Source: Microvirga terrae (GTDB taxonomy: Bacteria; Pseudomonadota; Alphaproteobacteria; Rhizobiales; Beijerinckiaceae). Taken from it: a DNA stretch of 64,000 nucleotides. Location of the stretch: assembly GCF_013307435.2 (NCBI RefSeq), contig NZ_CP102845.1, forward strand, positions 992,001 to 1,056,000, written 5' to 3'. Both the position numbers and the translations under genes were made by a program. The notes below the pieces were generated by a model. That model was not told the DNA's origin. It did not search any database and saw nothing but the letters and a program-made list of their open reading frames with translations. Shown here piece after piece: positions 1 to 7,829 of this stretch; the first letter of the stretch is position 1; the number at the start of each line of letters is the position of its first letter.

Positions 1-771
1 GTGCGGCGCGTCGGCATCATGGCCCAGATGGTCGATCCGCAGAACCCGGGTCCCGTCATCCGCGTGCCGATCGACAGGAGAACGCCCGTGCGGGAGATCA
101 AATTCGCTACGGCGAACTATGCCGAACCGCTGCAGCAATTCGACTTCCTGCGCTATTTCCGGAACTCGCTCTTCGTCACGGTCATGGCGACGCTCATCAC
201 GCTCGTGGTGAATTCCATGGCGGCTTTCGCCTTGTCGAAATACGAGTTCAAGGGGCGCACGGCGGTGCTCGGCATCATCCTCGCAACCCTGATGGTGCCT
301 TTGTCGGTCATCGTCGTTCCGCTCTATCTCGTGGTGAACTCGCTCAACCTGTTCGACACGCTCTGGGGCGTGATCCTGCCGACGGTGGCGACGCCCACCG
401 GTGTCTTCCTGCTGCGGCAGTACATGCTCACGATTCCCGACGAGCTGATCGACGCGGCCCGCATGGACAAGGCGTCCGAGTGGCAGATCTACTGGCGTAT
501 CGTCCTGCCGCTGGCCGCGCCCGCCCTGGCCGTCCTGGCGATCTTCTCGGTCATGTGGCGCTGGAACGACTTCCTGTGGCCCTTGATCGTCCTCTCGCGC
601 AAGGAGCATTACACCCTGCAGGTCGGTCTCAACGCGTTCTCGGGCGAGCTGAACGTGCAATGGCACTACGTGCTTGCCATGACGGTCCTGTCGATCGTCC
701 CGGTCGCCCTGATCTTCCTGTTCCTTCAACGCTACATCACCGCGGGCATCGCGAATACCGGCCTGAAGTAG
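1..771 (+). CDS. Carbohydrate ABC transporter permease (MalG/UgpE type), 5' end outside the window
   Basis: Inner-membrane permease of a binding-protein-dependent sugar importer. Hydrophobic segments lie near residues 54-77, 90-116, 121-140, 168-185 and 222-243. The cytoplasmic EAA-like loop (ELIDAARMDKASEWQIYWRI, about residues 148-167) contacts the ATPase. MalG-family proteins run 270-300 residues or more and begin with one more membrane helix. Here the first 50 residues look periplasmic, so the gene almost certainly starts upstream of the window. The ATPase follows 28 bp downstream on the same strand, consistent with one operon. The transported sugar cannot be told from the sequence. Confidence 0.9.
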   Translation: MRRVGIMAQMVDPQNPGPVIRVPIDRRTPVREIKFATANYAEPLQQFDFLRYFRNSLFVTVMATLITLVVNSMAAFALSKYEFKGRTAVLGIILATLMVPLSVIVVPLYLVVNSLNLFDTLWGVILPTVATPTGVFLLRQYMLTIPDELIDAARMDKASEWQIYWRIVLPLAAPALAVLAIFSVMWRWNDFLWPLIVLSRKEHYTLQVGLNAFSGELNVQWHYVLAMTVLSIVPVALIFLFLQRYITAGIANTGLK

Positions 772-799
772 GGTCGAGCAACACTGGAAAGAGCCCATC

Positions 800-1876
800 G
801 TGAGCCATCTCGTTCTGCGCCAGGTCGCCAAGGAGTTCGGATCCGTTCGCGTCCTGCACGGAATCGACCTCGAAGTCAGGGACGGCGAATTCGTGGTCTT
901 CGTCGGACCGTCCGGCTGCGGCAAGTCCACGCTTCTGCGCACCATCGCGGGACTCGAGCGCGCGAGCTCGGGCGAGATCAAGCTCGACGACCGGATCGTC
1001 AACGACGTGTCGGCGGCCGACCGGGGGCTCGCCATGGTGTTCCAGTCCTATGCGCTCTACCCGCACATGAGCGTGCGGCAGAATCTCGCCTTCGGGCTTG
1101 AGAACAGCCGCATGCCGAGGGACGAGATCGAGAGACGCGTGATGGAGGCGGCCCGGATGCTGCTGATCGAGCCGCTCCTGCACCGCAAGCCGCGCCAGCT
1201 GTCCGGCGGACAGCGCCAGCGCGTTGCGATCGGCCGCGCCATCGTGCGCCGCCCCGGGATCTTCCTTCTCGACGAGCCCCTGTCGAACCTCGATGCGGAG
1301 CTGCGCGTGGTGATGCGCGCCGAACTCGCCGCCCTTCACAAGCGGCTCAACGCCACGATGATCTACGTCACCCATGACCAGACCGAGGCGATGACGCTCG
1401 CCGACCGCATCGTCGTCCTGCGCGACGGGCGGATCGAGCAGGTCGGAACGCCGCTCGAGCTCTACAACAATCCCGCCAACCGGTTCGTCGCGGGTTTCAT
1501 CGGCTCTCCCCGCATGAACTTCATCGAGGCCGAGGCCGTTCCGCTGGAGGGCGGCACGGGCGTGCAGGTGAATGGCCGTCCGCAGAAGCTGCCACACCTC
1601 GACGTAGCGCCGGGTTCCAAAATCGCGATCGGCATTCGCCCTCATGCCGCCACGGTGACCGATGTCGATCAGGGAGTGATCGCGCTCGAACTGTCCCTCG
1701 TCGAGCAGCTCGGGGCAGAGACCATCCTGCACGGCAGGACGGACGAGGGCGAAATCTTCACGGTCTCGGCACCTGGCCAGCGGCGCTATGCCATCGGCGA
1801 ACGCATCGGGGTCGCGCTGCCGCCCGATGCGCTTCATGTGTTCGATGCGCAGGGAAACGCCCTGCAGCGGGGCTGA
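800..1876 (+). CDS. Sugar ABC transporter ATP-binding protein (MalK/UgpC family)
   Basis: ATPase that powers the importer whose permease lies just upstream. It shows Walker A GPSGCGKST (residues 36-44), a Q-loop, the signature LSGGQRQR, Walker B FLLDEP, and a C-terminal TOBE domain (roughly residues 240-350) as in MalK and UgpC. The 358-residue length is normal for the family. The GTG start at 800 is 28 bp after the permease stop, with a purine-rich GGAAAGAG stretch ahead of it. It is probably the last gene of the sugar uptake operon, since the next ORF is unrelated. Substrate is unknown; UgpC-like and MsmK-like ATPases are often shared between importers. Confidence 0.93.
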   Translation: MSHLVLRQVAKEFGSVRVLHGIDLEVRDGEFVVFVGPSGCGKSTLLRTIAGLERASSGEIKLDDRIVNDVSAADRGLAMVFQSYALYPHMSVRQNLAFGLENSRMPRDEIERRVMEAARMLLIEPLLHRKPRQLSGGQRQRVAIGRAIVRRPGIFLLDEPLSNLDAELRVVMRAELAALHKRLNATMIYVTHDQTEAMTLADRIVVLRDGRIEQVGTPLELYNNPANRFVAGFIGSPRMNFIEAEAVPLEGGTGVQVNGRPQKLPHLDVAPGSKIAIGIRPHAATVTDVDQGVIALELSLVEQLGAETILHGRTDEGEIFTVSAPGQRRYAIGERIGVALPPDALHVFDAQGNALQRG

Positions 1877-2058
1877 ACCAGCGATCAGGTCCGCTCGGGC
1901 GACTATGATACGTTGTTCGCTTGGGGAAAGTACGATTCCTGCGCTTTTCCGACAGGCTTTACGCTCCTCCGATTTCTGCCGCGGACGATCCACGACATTC
2001 TCTCCTGGTCATCCGGGAAAGCGATCCGCTGTCCCGAACTGAGGCGGCCACGAGCACC

Positions 2059-2373
2059 ATGCATCCTACGCGAGAAACCATGTCCTGCCATCAAAGCAGC
2101 GTCCACCGGCCAAAAGGAATGCTTCCGCGCCTCGCCCCCGACTGGACCCAGGGGCTTTTCCACTCCAAGACCATGAACGCGAGCCGGCCTCATTCCGCCC
2201 GTTTTCATGTCATCCGCGGCCGCATTCTCCTTGGTCTTGGCCAGCACGACCGAGCGATCAGAGATTTCCGGCGTGCCATTCGGCTCGACTGGCGGTACGA
2301 GCGGGCCGTGTTCTGGCTCGACAAGGCAAGCCGCACCATCCCAAGCGCCGTCGAGACCGGCTCTCTCACATAG
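2059..2373 (+). CDS. Small hypothetical protein with one TPR-like unit
   Basis: A 104-residue ORF whose second half (GRILLGLGQHDRAIRDFRRA and following) has the G-Y/L-A-F spacing of a tetratricopeptide helix pair. The reading frame is open further upstream, but that part is low-complexity and not convincing, so the ATG at 2059 is chosen. It sits alone between the sugar ABC genes and a convergent LysR gene. It could be a degenerate remnant of a larger TPR protein. No function can be assigned. Confidence 0.4.
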   Translation: MHPTRETMSCHQSSVHRPKGMLPRLAPDWTQGLFHSKTMNASRPHSARFHVIRGRILLGLGQHDRAIRDFRRAIRLDWRYERAVFWLDKASRTIPSAVETGSLT

Positions 2374-2499
2374 GCGTCAGGGGATAGAGAAAGGCCGTAG
2401 GGGCACATCATCCTTGATGCGTTGCAATGCTGTCAGGAGCCAGGACAGCGCCAAGATAATTCATCCTGATCTGTATGGAGATCAGGATGCGCTGAGACT

Positions 2500-3420
2500 T
2501 TACGCACTCAGGAATGTCCGGGCATCCGCACCGTTCACCCCGGCCTCCGCCATGATGCGCCGGGCGAGTTCGGCTGCGGACGGCCGGAGGCGACTTGGCG
2601 TACGGTCGAGCCAGTACGATACGGGATTGACGACCATCCGTGAATCCACCGCCGCGACACGCCCGGTGCGCAAGGCATCGCCCGCCAGGGGAGGGCGGGC
2701 CAGCGCGATGCCGAGGCCGTGGGCGGCGGCATCGAGCACGAGGTTGTAATCTTCGAAGCGGCGATCCTGTGGGCGAGGGCGGTAATCCATCCCCTGCGCG
2801 GCAAACCACGCCCGCCATGCGGAAGCATCGGAATCATGGACCAGCGGATAATCCAGAAGCCGTTCCGGAGCTCCGGCACCGAGTGCGCCTGCCAGAGCCG
2901 GTGACGCGATCGGGAAGCACTGCTCCTCGAACAGGCGCACGGACATCCGTCCGGGGAGGATGCCGCGCCCGCAGCGGATCGCCAGATCGATTCCCTCGGC
3001 TTCGAGGTCGATGTTGCGGTGCTCCACCACGAACTCGATGCGCAGGGACGGGTCGCCGTCCTCGAAGGCCTTCAGGCGCGGCATCAGCCAGAGGCTGCTG
3101 ACCGACGGGATCGACGTCAGACGGACGATGGCCGCGCCGCGCCGCTCGATCCAGCGGTCGGAGCTGTCCGCGATCAGCGCGAAGGCCTCGCTCGTCCGCT
3201 GGTGGAGGCGCTGCCCCTGCGGCGTCAGGGCGACGCCGCGCGCCTGCCGGTCGAACAGCCGTTCTCCCAGCCAATGCTCAAGCTTGGCCACTTGGCGGCT
3301 GATGGCGCCATGGGTGAGGTGGAGATCGTTCGCCGCGGCCGAGAAGCTGCCGAGCCGGGCTGCGGCCTCGAAGGCCCGCAGGGCATCAAGCGGTGGCAAG
3401 GGCGTCGAGCTATGACTCAT
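2500..3420 (-). CDS. LysR-family transcriptional regulator (GcvA-like)
   Basis: DNA-binding regulator. The N-terminal winged HTH (about residues 9-68: LDALRAFEAAARLGSFSAAA, then LTHGAISRQVAKLE) is typical of GcvA/TrpI-type LysR proteins, followed by a periplasmic-binding-like effector domain. Start chosen at 3420 (MSHSSTPLPPL), giving 306 residues, the usual length; a longer in-frame start at 3528 would add an atypical leader and run into the divergent gene. It is divergently transcribed from an EamA-type exporter, with an imperfect palindrome in the 87-bp gap, so it probably controls that exporter. The effector is unknown. Confidence 0.9.
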   Translation of the reverse strand: MSHSSTPLPPLDALRAFEAAARLGSFSAAANDLHLTHGAISRQVAKLEHWLGERLFDRQARGVALTPQGQRLHQRTSEAFALIADSSDRWIERRGAAIVRLTSIPSVSSLWLMPRLKAFEDGDPSLRIEFVVEHRNIDLEAEGIDLAIRCGRGILPGRMSVRLFEEQCFPIASPALAGALGAGAPERLLDYPLVHDSDASAWRAWFAAQGMDYRPRPQDRRFEDYNLVLDAAAHGLGIALARPPLAGDALRTGRVAAVDSRMVVNPVSYWLDRTPSRLRPSAAELARRIMAEAGVNGADARTFLSA

Positions 3421-3429
3421 GCTCACAGC

Positions 3430-3454
3430 TGACAGTTGAATTGTTCGATTGTCA
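3430..3454. promoter_or_regulatory. Candidate LysR operator in a divergent intergenic region
   Basis: An imperfect 25-bp inverted repeat: the left arm TGACAGTTGAA pairs with the right arm TTCGATTGTCA. It lies 9 bp upstream of the LysR start and 53 bp upstream of the exporter start. Location and dyad symmetry fit a LysR recognition site acting on both genes; binding is inferred. Confidence 0.5.
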
Positions 3455-3507
3455 ATCAGCTCGGATCGACGAATTCTCGGGCTCGCCATTTCCATCGCGA
3501 GTGTCCC

Positions 3508-4401
3508 ATGAGCATCGGTGCCGTCCATCCCTCCAAACCCCTATCCTCCGACCACGTGACGGTCGCTGCGGTGATCGTCACGATCCTCGCCTGGGCGTCG
3601 GCCTTCCCGGCCATCCGGGCAGGCCTGCAGGCCTTCGGCCCCATCGAGCTCGGCGCCCTGCGGTTTGCGATCGCAGCTCTGCCGGCCGCTCTCTTCCTCG
3701 TCCTCACCCGTCCGGGCTGGCCGACACCGGCCGACTTCGTCCGCCTGGCAGCCGGCGGGCTTCTGTTCGTGGCGCTCTATACGGGGCTTCTCAACATAGG
3801 CGAGATGACCGTCTCGGCTGGAGCGGCAAGCTTCATCATCAACACGAACCCCATCATGACGGCCGCGCTGGCGATGCTCGTCCTGGGAGAGCGGTTCAGC
3901 GCCGGAGCCTGGGTCGGGACGGCGGTATCGTTCGCCGGCATCGGGCTCATCGCTCTTGGGGAAGGCGACGGAATGCGCCTCGAGACCGGAGCCCTGCTCA
4001 TCCTCGGCGCGGCGCTCTGCAACTCGGTGACCACGGTCGTGCAGAAGCCGCTCTTTGCCCGGCATAAGCCGCTTACGGTCTCGGCATGGAACATGGTGCT
4101 CGGCGCATTGGTCCTCGCCCCGTGGCTCCCGAGTGGCGCCGGCCAGTTCATCGTCGCGCCTTCGTCGGGGATCATGGCGGTCATCTATCTCGGCGTTGTC
4201 CCGAGCCTCATCGCGTACGGCACCTGGGCGATCGCCCTGTCGCGCCTGCCGGCGAGCCGCGCGTCGAACTTCATGTACTGCGTGCCGCCGGTCGCGACTC
4301 TTCTGGGCTTTGTCTGGCTCGGCGAGGCCCCGACCCTGCTCGGGGCCGTCGGCGGCGTAATGGCGCTCGCAGGCGTCGCCGTTGTCAACTGGCGGCGATA
4401 G
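3508..4401 (+). CDS. EamA/RhaT-family (DMT) transporter
   Basis: A 297-residue inner-membrane protein of the drug/metabolite transporter superfamily. It has about ten hydrophobic segments in two repeated halves, including IVTILAWASAFPAIRAGLQA near the N terminus, the typical first helix of EamA proteins. The family usually exports amino acids or small metabolites. The ATG at 3508 (MSIGAV) is preferred over an upstream in-frame ATG at 3436, which would overlap the putative operator. It is divergent from a LysR regulator and followed by a strong hairpin terminator. The substrate cannot be named. Confidence 0.88.
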   Translation: MSIGAVHPSKPLSSDHVTVAAVIVTILAWASAFPAIRAGLQAFGPIELGALRFAIAALPAALFLVLTRPGWPTPADFVRLAAGGLLFVALYTGLLNIGEMTVSAGAASFIINTNPIMTAALAMLVLGERFSAGAWVGTAVSFAGIGLIALGEGDGMRLETGALLILGAALCNSVTTVVQKPLFARHKPLTVSAWNMVLGALVLAPWLPSGAGQFIVAPSSGIMAVIYLGVVPSLIAYGTWAIALSRLPASRASNFMYCVPPVATLLGFVWLGEAPTLLGAVGGVMALAGVAVVNWRR

Positions 4402-4451
4402 GAGAGACGGGAAAGCAGAGAGCTGCGGTCATTCGGTTGATAGGCAGCAGA

Positions 4452-4493
4452 AAGAGCGTCGTCGCGCTATGCAGCGCGACGACGCTCTTCTTC
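4452..4493 (+). terminator. Probable intrinsic terminator after the EamA gene
   Basis: A perfect 17-bp stem (4452-4468 with 4473-4489) and a 4-nt loop, followed by CTTC rather than a true U-run. It begins 51 bp after the EamA stop codon. The stem is unusually long, and the A-rich 5' side suggests it may also work in the opposite direction. Confidence 0.65.
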
Positions 4494-4674
4494 AGTCGGG
4501 TATTCAAGCGAGTGCTGGCGCACTCGCCGGGAGCAGTGCGCGCCATTGTGACTCCTGCATCGCGATCAGTGATGTCCGAGTCGCGGCGAATCCGGTATTC
4601 ATTCACGTCCCGTGCCGCTTGCGAAGCTGCGGCCCATCACGATGGCTCCCATCAAGATGTCAAAAGGCGATCTC

Positions 4675-5916
4675 ATGAATGCCAACGCAAATCTCATCAC
4701 TGAGCGGCCGACCTTCGTCACCCATCTCGAGTGTTCGTGGACCGGCGAGATCTACGAGGCGGACAAGCCGCACAATCTGTCCCGTGCCGGCAAGCCCCTG
4801 CTGGTCCGCTACGATCTTAAGGGTGTACGCGCCGCTCTGAGCAAGGACGAGCTGTCCCAGCGCCCGAACGATCTGTGGCGGTGGCGCGAGCTTCTGCCGG
4901 TACGCCGCGCCGCGGACATCGTGAGCCTCGGAGAAACGACCACTCCGCTCGTTCCTCTTGCACGGTCCAAGGTCGGTGGAGGCGGGGAGGTGCTCGTGAA
5001 GGACGAGGGCCGTCTTCCCACGGGATCGTTCAAGGCCCGTGGCCTCGTGATGGCCGTGTCTATGGCCAAGGCTTTCGGGATCGGGCATCTGGCGATGCCG
5101 AGCAACGGCAATGCCGGAGCGGCGCTTGCCGCCTATGCCAGTCGCGCGGGCATGCGCGCCACCGTCTTCTGCCCGGAGGATACGCCGGAGATCAATCTAT
5201 CCGAGATCGCCCTCCAGGGAGCCTCCGTCTATCGCGTCAACGGCCTGATCGACGATTGCGGAAAGCTCGTTGCGCAGGGCCGCGAGACGACAGGATGGTT
5301 CGACGTCTCGACGCTCAAAGAGCCCTACCGGATCGAGGGCAAGAAGACGATGGGGCTGGAGCTTGCGGAACAGCTCGGCTGGGAGCTTCCCGACGTGATC
5401 TTCTATCCCACGGGTGGCGGCACCGGCCTGATCGGTATGTGGAAGGCTTTCGACGAGCTGGAGGCTATCGGCTTCATCGGCAGCAAGCGTCCGCGCATGG
5501 TTGCCGTTCAGGCGGAAGGCTGCGCTCCGATGGTCCGGGCCTTCGAAGACGGCACGGAGACGGCCACGCGCTGGGAGAATGCCCACACGCTCGCATGGGG
5601 AATTCGCGTGCCGCAGGCCGTGGGCGACTTTCTCATTCTACGCGCGGTGAGGGACAGCGGTGGTTTCGCCATGGCGGTCTCGGACGAGGCCATCACGGAC
5701 GCGGTCGCATCCGTCGCGCGCGACGACGGCCTCCTGCTGAGCCCGGAAGGAGGCGCAACCGTTGTGGCCTATCGACAGGCGCTCACCGACGGCCGGGTGC
5801 GCAGGGATGAGCGTGTCGTGCTGTTCAATTGCGCGACCGGTCTGAAATATCCCCTGCCGCCGATGCACGCGTCTCTCGACCGCACCAAGCCGATCGATTT
5901 CGCCAAGCTCGCATGA
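4675..5916 (+). CDS. thrC: Threonine synthase (PLP-dependent)
   Basis: Converts O-phosphohomoserine to threonine. The 413-residue protein starts with the zinc-ribbon-like segment found in this threonine synthase type (HLECSWTGEIYEADKPHNL), though only one of the usual cysteines is evident. It carries the PLP-binding lysine in GSFKARG (K120) and a phosphate-binding glycine loop (PTGGGTGLIG). The ATG at 4675 is chosen because homology begins right after it; an in-frame ATG at 4612 has no such support. It is a single-gene unit bounded by hairpins on both sides. Related PLP lyases such as threonine dehydratase are less likely given the N-terminal segment and length. Confidence 0.85.
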   Translation: MNANANLITERPTFVTHLECSWTGEIYEADKPHNLSRAGKPLLVRYDLKGVRAALSKDELSQRPNDLWRWRELLPVRRAADIVSLGETTTPLVPLARSKVGGGGEVLVKDEGRLPTGSFKARGLVMAVSMAKAFGIGHLAMPSNGNAGAALAAYASRAGMRATVFCPEDTPEINLSEIALQGASVYRVNGLIDDCGKLVAQGRETTGWFDVSTLKEPYRIEGKKTMGLELAEQLGWELPDVIFYPTGGGTGLIGMWKAFDELEAIGFIGSKRPRMVAVQAEGCAPMVRAFEDGTETATRWENAHTLAWGIRVPQAVGDFLILRAVRDSGGFAMAVSDEAITDAVASVARDDGLLLSPEGGATVVAYRQALTDGRVRRDERVVLFNCATGLKYPLPPMHASLDRTKPIDFAKLA

Positions 5917-5969
5917 GTGTCCCCCGTCGCGAGACGGCAATGATCCACTCCGACAGCGTGGTCTTCAAC

Positions 5970-6004
5970 AAGGCTCACCCACGGCCGGTGAGCCTTAGAA
6001 TTTT
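5970..6004 (+). terminator. Rho-independent terminator after thrC
   Basis: Perfect 10-bp stem AAGGCTCACC / GGTGAGCCTT with a 7-nt loop, followed by AGAATTTT. It lies 53 bp downstream of the threonine synthase stop. Confidence 0.85.
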
Positions 6005-6136
6005 ATGCTGCTCCGAATAGGATCCATAGAACGGTCTCGACGCGTGCCGGGCCATGATGAGAACGATCTTCTGAATTTCACTCATTGCCTCGAAGATGCT
6101 GTCCGTTTGACTGCGCGACCTGTAAATTGAAGGGAG

Positions 6137-6301
6137 ATGGCAGCAGGTACAGACGACACCATGTCTCAGGGACATTCGCGCTCACCGCGCAAGATGATTC
6201 TCGGAATACTTGTGTTCTGGCTCGCCGTCGGAGCAGCCGTCGCCGGCAGGGTTGCCTATTTCGATCAGATCACCGCGACTGCCACGGCAAGGCCGCTCTG
6301 A
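6137..6301 (+). CDS. Predicted 54-residue single-span membrane microprotein
   Basis: A short ORF from ATG 6137 to TGA 6299-6301. It has a polar, basic N terminus (ending SRSPRK), one hydrophobic stretch (MILGILVFWLAVGAAVAG, about residues 20-37) and a short C-terminal tail. The basic residues before the helix suggest an N-in orientation. AGGGAG abuts the ATG, so the true start may be the in-frame ATG at 6161 or 6194. It ends 20 bp before the convergent end of cysG. No family recognised; many such microproteins are regulatory, but that is not shown here. Confidence 0.4.
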   Translation: MAAGTDDTMSQGHSRSPRKMILGILVFWLAVGAAVAGRVAYFDQITATATARPL

Positions 6302-6320
6302 CGGAGCCTCCAGCCGCTTT

Positions 6321-7829
6321 TCAGTGATTCAACACTGCGCGAACAAACTGTTCGTTGGCGGGGGAGAGCGGCTTCTGCGCGTGGGAAGCGTTGAGCGACC
6401 GCTCCTGGATGTCGTTCGGTGCGGCAACGGATGCCCCGATGGCGATGATCAATGGACCGTCCTCGGGCAGATCGATGCCGCGCGCCACATTCCCGATCGT
6501 CGAATGCACGCTGTCCTGATCGTCTCGCGACACGTTGCTGATGGCCACGACCGGCGTGTCGGACGGAAGGCCGCTCTCGACCATCCGGGTCGCCAGCTTG
6601 GATGCCGTGCGCCGGCCCATATAGACGACCGTCGTCGCAAGAGGGTCCGCCAGGGCTGCAAGATTCAGGCTCTCGGGTAGATCCCCATGCCGGTCATGCG
6701 CGGTGATGAACTGCACCCGTTGAGCATGATCGCGATGGGTCAGAGAAGCGTTGAGTGAGGCCGCCGCTGCGCTCGCGGTCGTGATGCCGGGAACGACCCG
6801 AACCGGAACGCCGGCTTCCCGGCAGGCCGCGACCTCCTCGCCGGTGCGGCCGAAGATGGCGGGATCCCCGCCCTTGAGACGAACGACGCGCTCGCCTGCA
6901 AGCGCCAGATCGACGATGAGGGCGTTGATGTCGTCCTGGCGGCATGATGCGCCATGGCCCTCCTTGCCGACATGGACCCGGCGGGCCTCCCGGCGCGCCA
7001 GTTCGAGGATGGCCGGCGTGACAAGGCGGTCGTAGACGATCACGTCGGCCGCCTGCAGCTCGCGCATCGCCTTCAGGGTCAGGAGTTCGGGATCGCCCGG
7101 ACCCGCGCCGACGATGACAACCTCACCTGGTCCTCGCCTCTCCGATCCTTCTTCGCCAAGCTCGCGTGCGAGGCGATCCAAAGTCCCGTTTCGGTCTTGC
7201 GATCCGTTCGCGAATGCGACATCGACGAACTGCTCCCAGAACCGACGTCGACCCGACTTCGACGGGACGATGTCCCGCAGGCGATCACGGAAGGCCTTTG
7301 CAGCCTGCGCCCACGCGCCGAGCGAGGGAGGCAGAACCGCCTCGATGCGGCGACGAATGGCCTGGCCCAGGATGGGAGCCGCGCCATCGGTCGATATGGA
7401 CACGACGACCGGAGCGCGATTGACGATGGTGCCGAACTGGAAATCGCAGAAGGCCGGTTTGTCGACGACGTTGACGAGCGCGCCGTGCCGGCGCGCCGCT
7501 TCGGCGAAGTTTGCGGCGTCCTGCCGGTCCTCGATGTCCGCGATCGCGACAGAGACTCCGGCGAGATCCGCCTCACGCCACGAACGTCGCATCAGGGTGA
7601 GGCGCGTCGGATCGTTTCGAACGACGGAGCGAAGCTCAGGCGAGGGGTTCTCCGCAACGATCCTGACGGTGCCGCCGGCTGCCGCGAGGAGTTCGGCCTT
7701 CCAGGCGATGCCGTCCGATCCTCCAACGACAAGAATCGAGCGCCCGGCGAGATCGACGAAGAGCGGCAGCTTCGGCAGGGCGTTGAGGCGTGCGGGACGC
7801 CGATCGTCGGCGCGAGCGGGCACGCTCAT
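6321..7829 (-). CDS. cysG: Siroheme synthase (trifunctional CysG)
   Basis: Makes siroheme, the cofactor of sulfite reductase. The N-terminal dehydrogenase/ferrochelatase half has a Rossmann motif (ILVVGGSDGIAWKAELL). The C-terminal uroporphyrinogen-III methyltransferase half has VIVGAGPGDPELLTLKA, LKGGDPAIFGRTGEE and VPGITTASAAAASLNASLTH. The 502-residue length fits trifunctional CysG (457 in E. coli) with a longer linker. The ATG at 7829 overlaps the cysI stop by 4 bp (ATGA), indicating translational coupling; a longer reading frame upstream is only an antisense-free shadow of cysI. It is the last gene of cysJ-cysI-cysG, matching cofactor supply to enzyme production. Confidence 0.93.
   Translation of the reverse strand: MSVPARADDRRPARLNALPKLPLFVDLAGRSILVVGGSDGIAWKAELLAAAGGTVRIVAENPSPELRSVVRNDPTRLTLMRRSWREADLAGVSVAIADIEDRQDAANFAEAARRHGALVNVVDKPAFCDFQFGTIVNRAPVVVSISTDGAAPILGQAIRRRIEAVLPPSLGAWAQAAKAFRDRLRDIVPSKSGRRRFWEQFVDVAFANGSQDRNGTLDRLARELGEEGSERRGPGEVVIVGAGPGDPELLTLKAMRELQAADVIVYDRLVTPAILELARREARRVHVGKEGHGASCRQDDINALIVDLALAGERVVRLKGGDPAIFGRTGEEVAACREAGVPVRVVPGITTASAAAASLNASLTHRDHAQRVQFITAHDRHGDLPESLNLAALADPLATTVVYMGRRTASKLATRMVESGLPSDTPVVAISNVSRDDQDSVHSTIGNVARGIDLPEDGPLIIAIGASVAAPNDIQERSLNASHAQKPLSPANEQFVRAVLNH

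Noticed and set aside
4452..4493. Long perfect hairpin as an insertion-sequence end or small-RNA gene
   Set aside because: It stands 51 bp after a stop codon with no transposase or direct repeats; a transcription terminator is the simplest reading.
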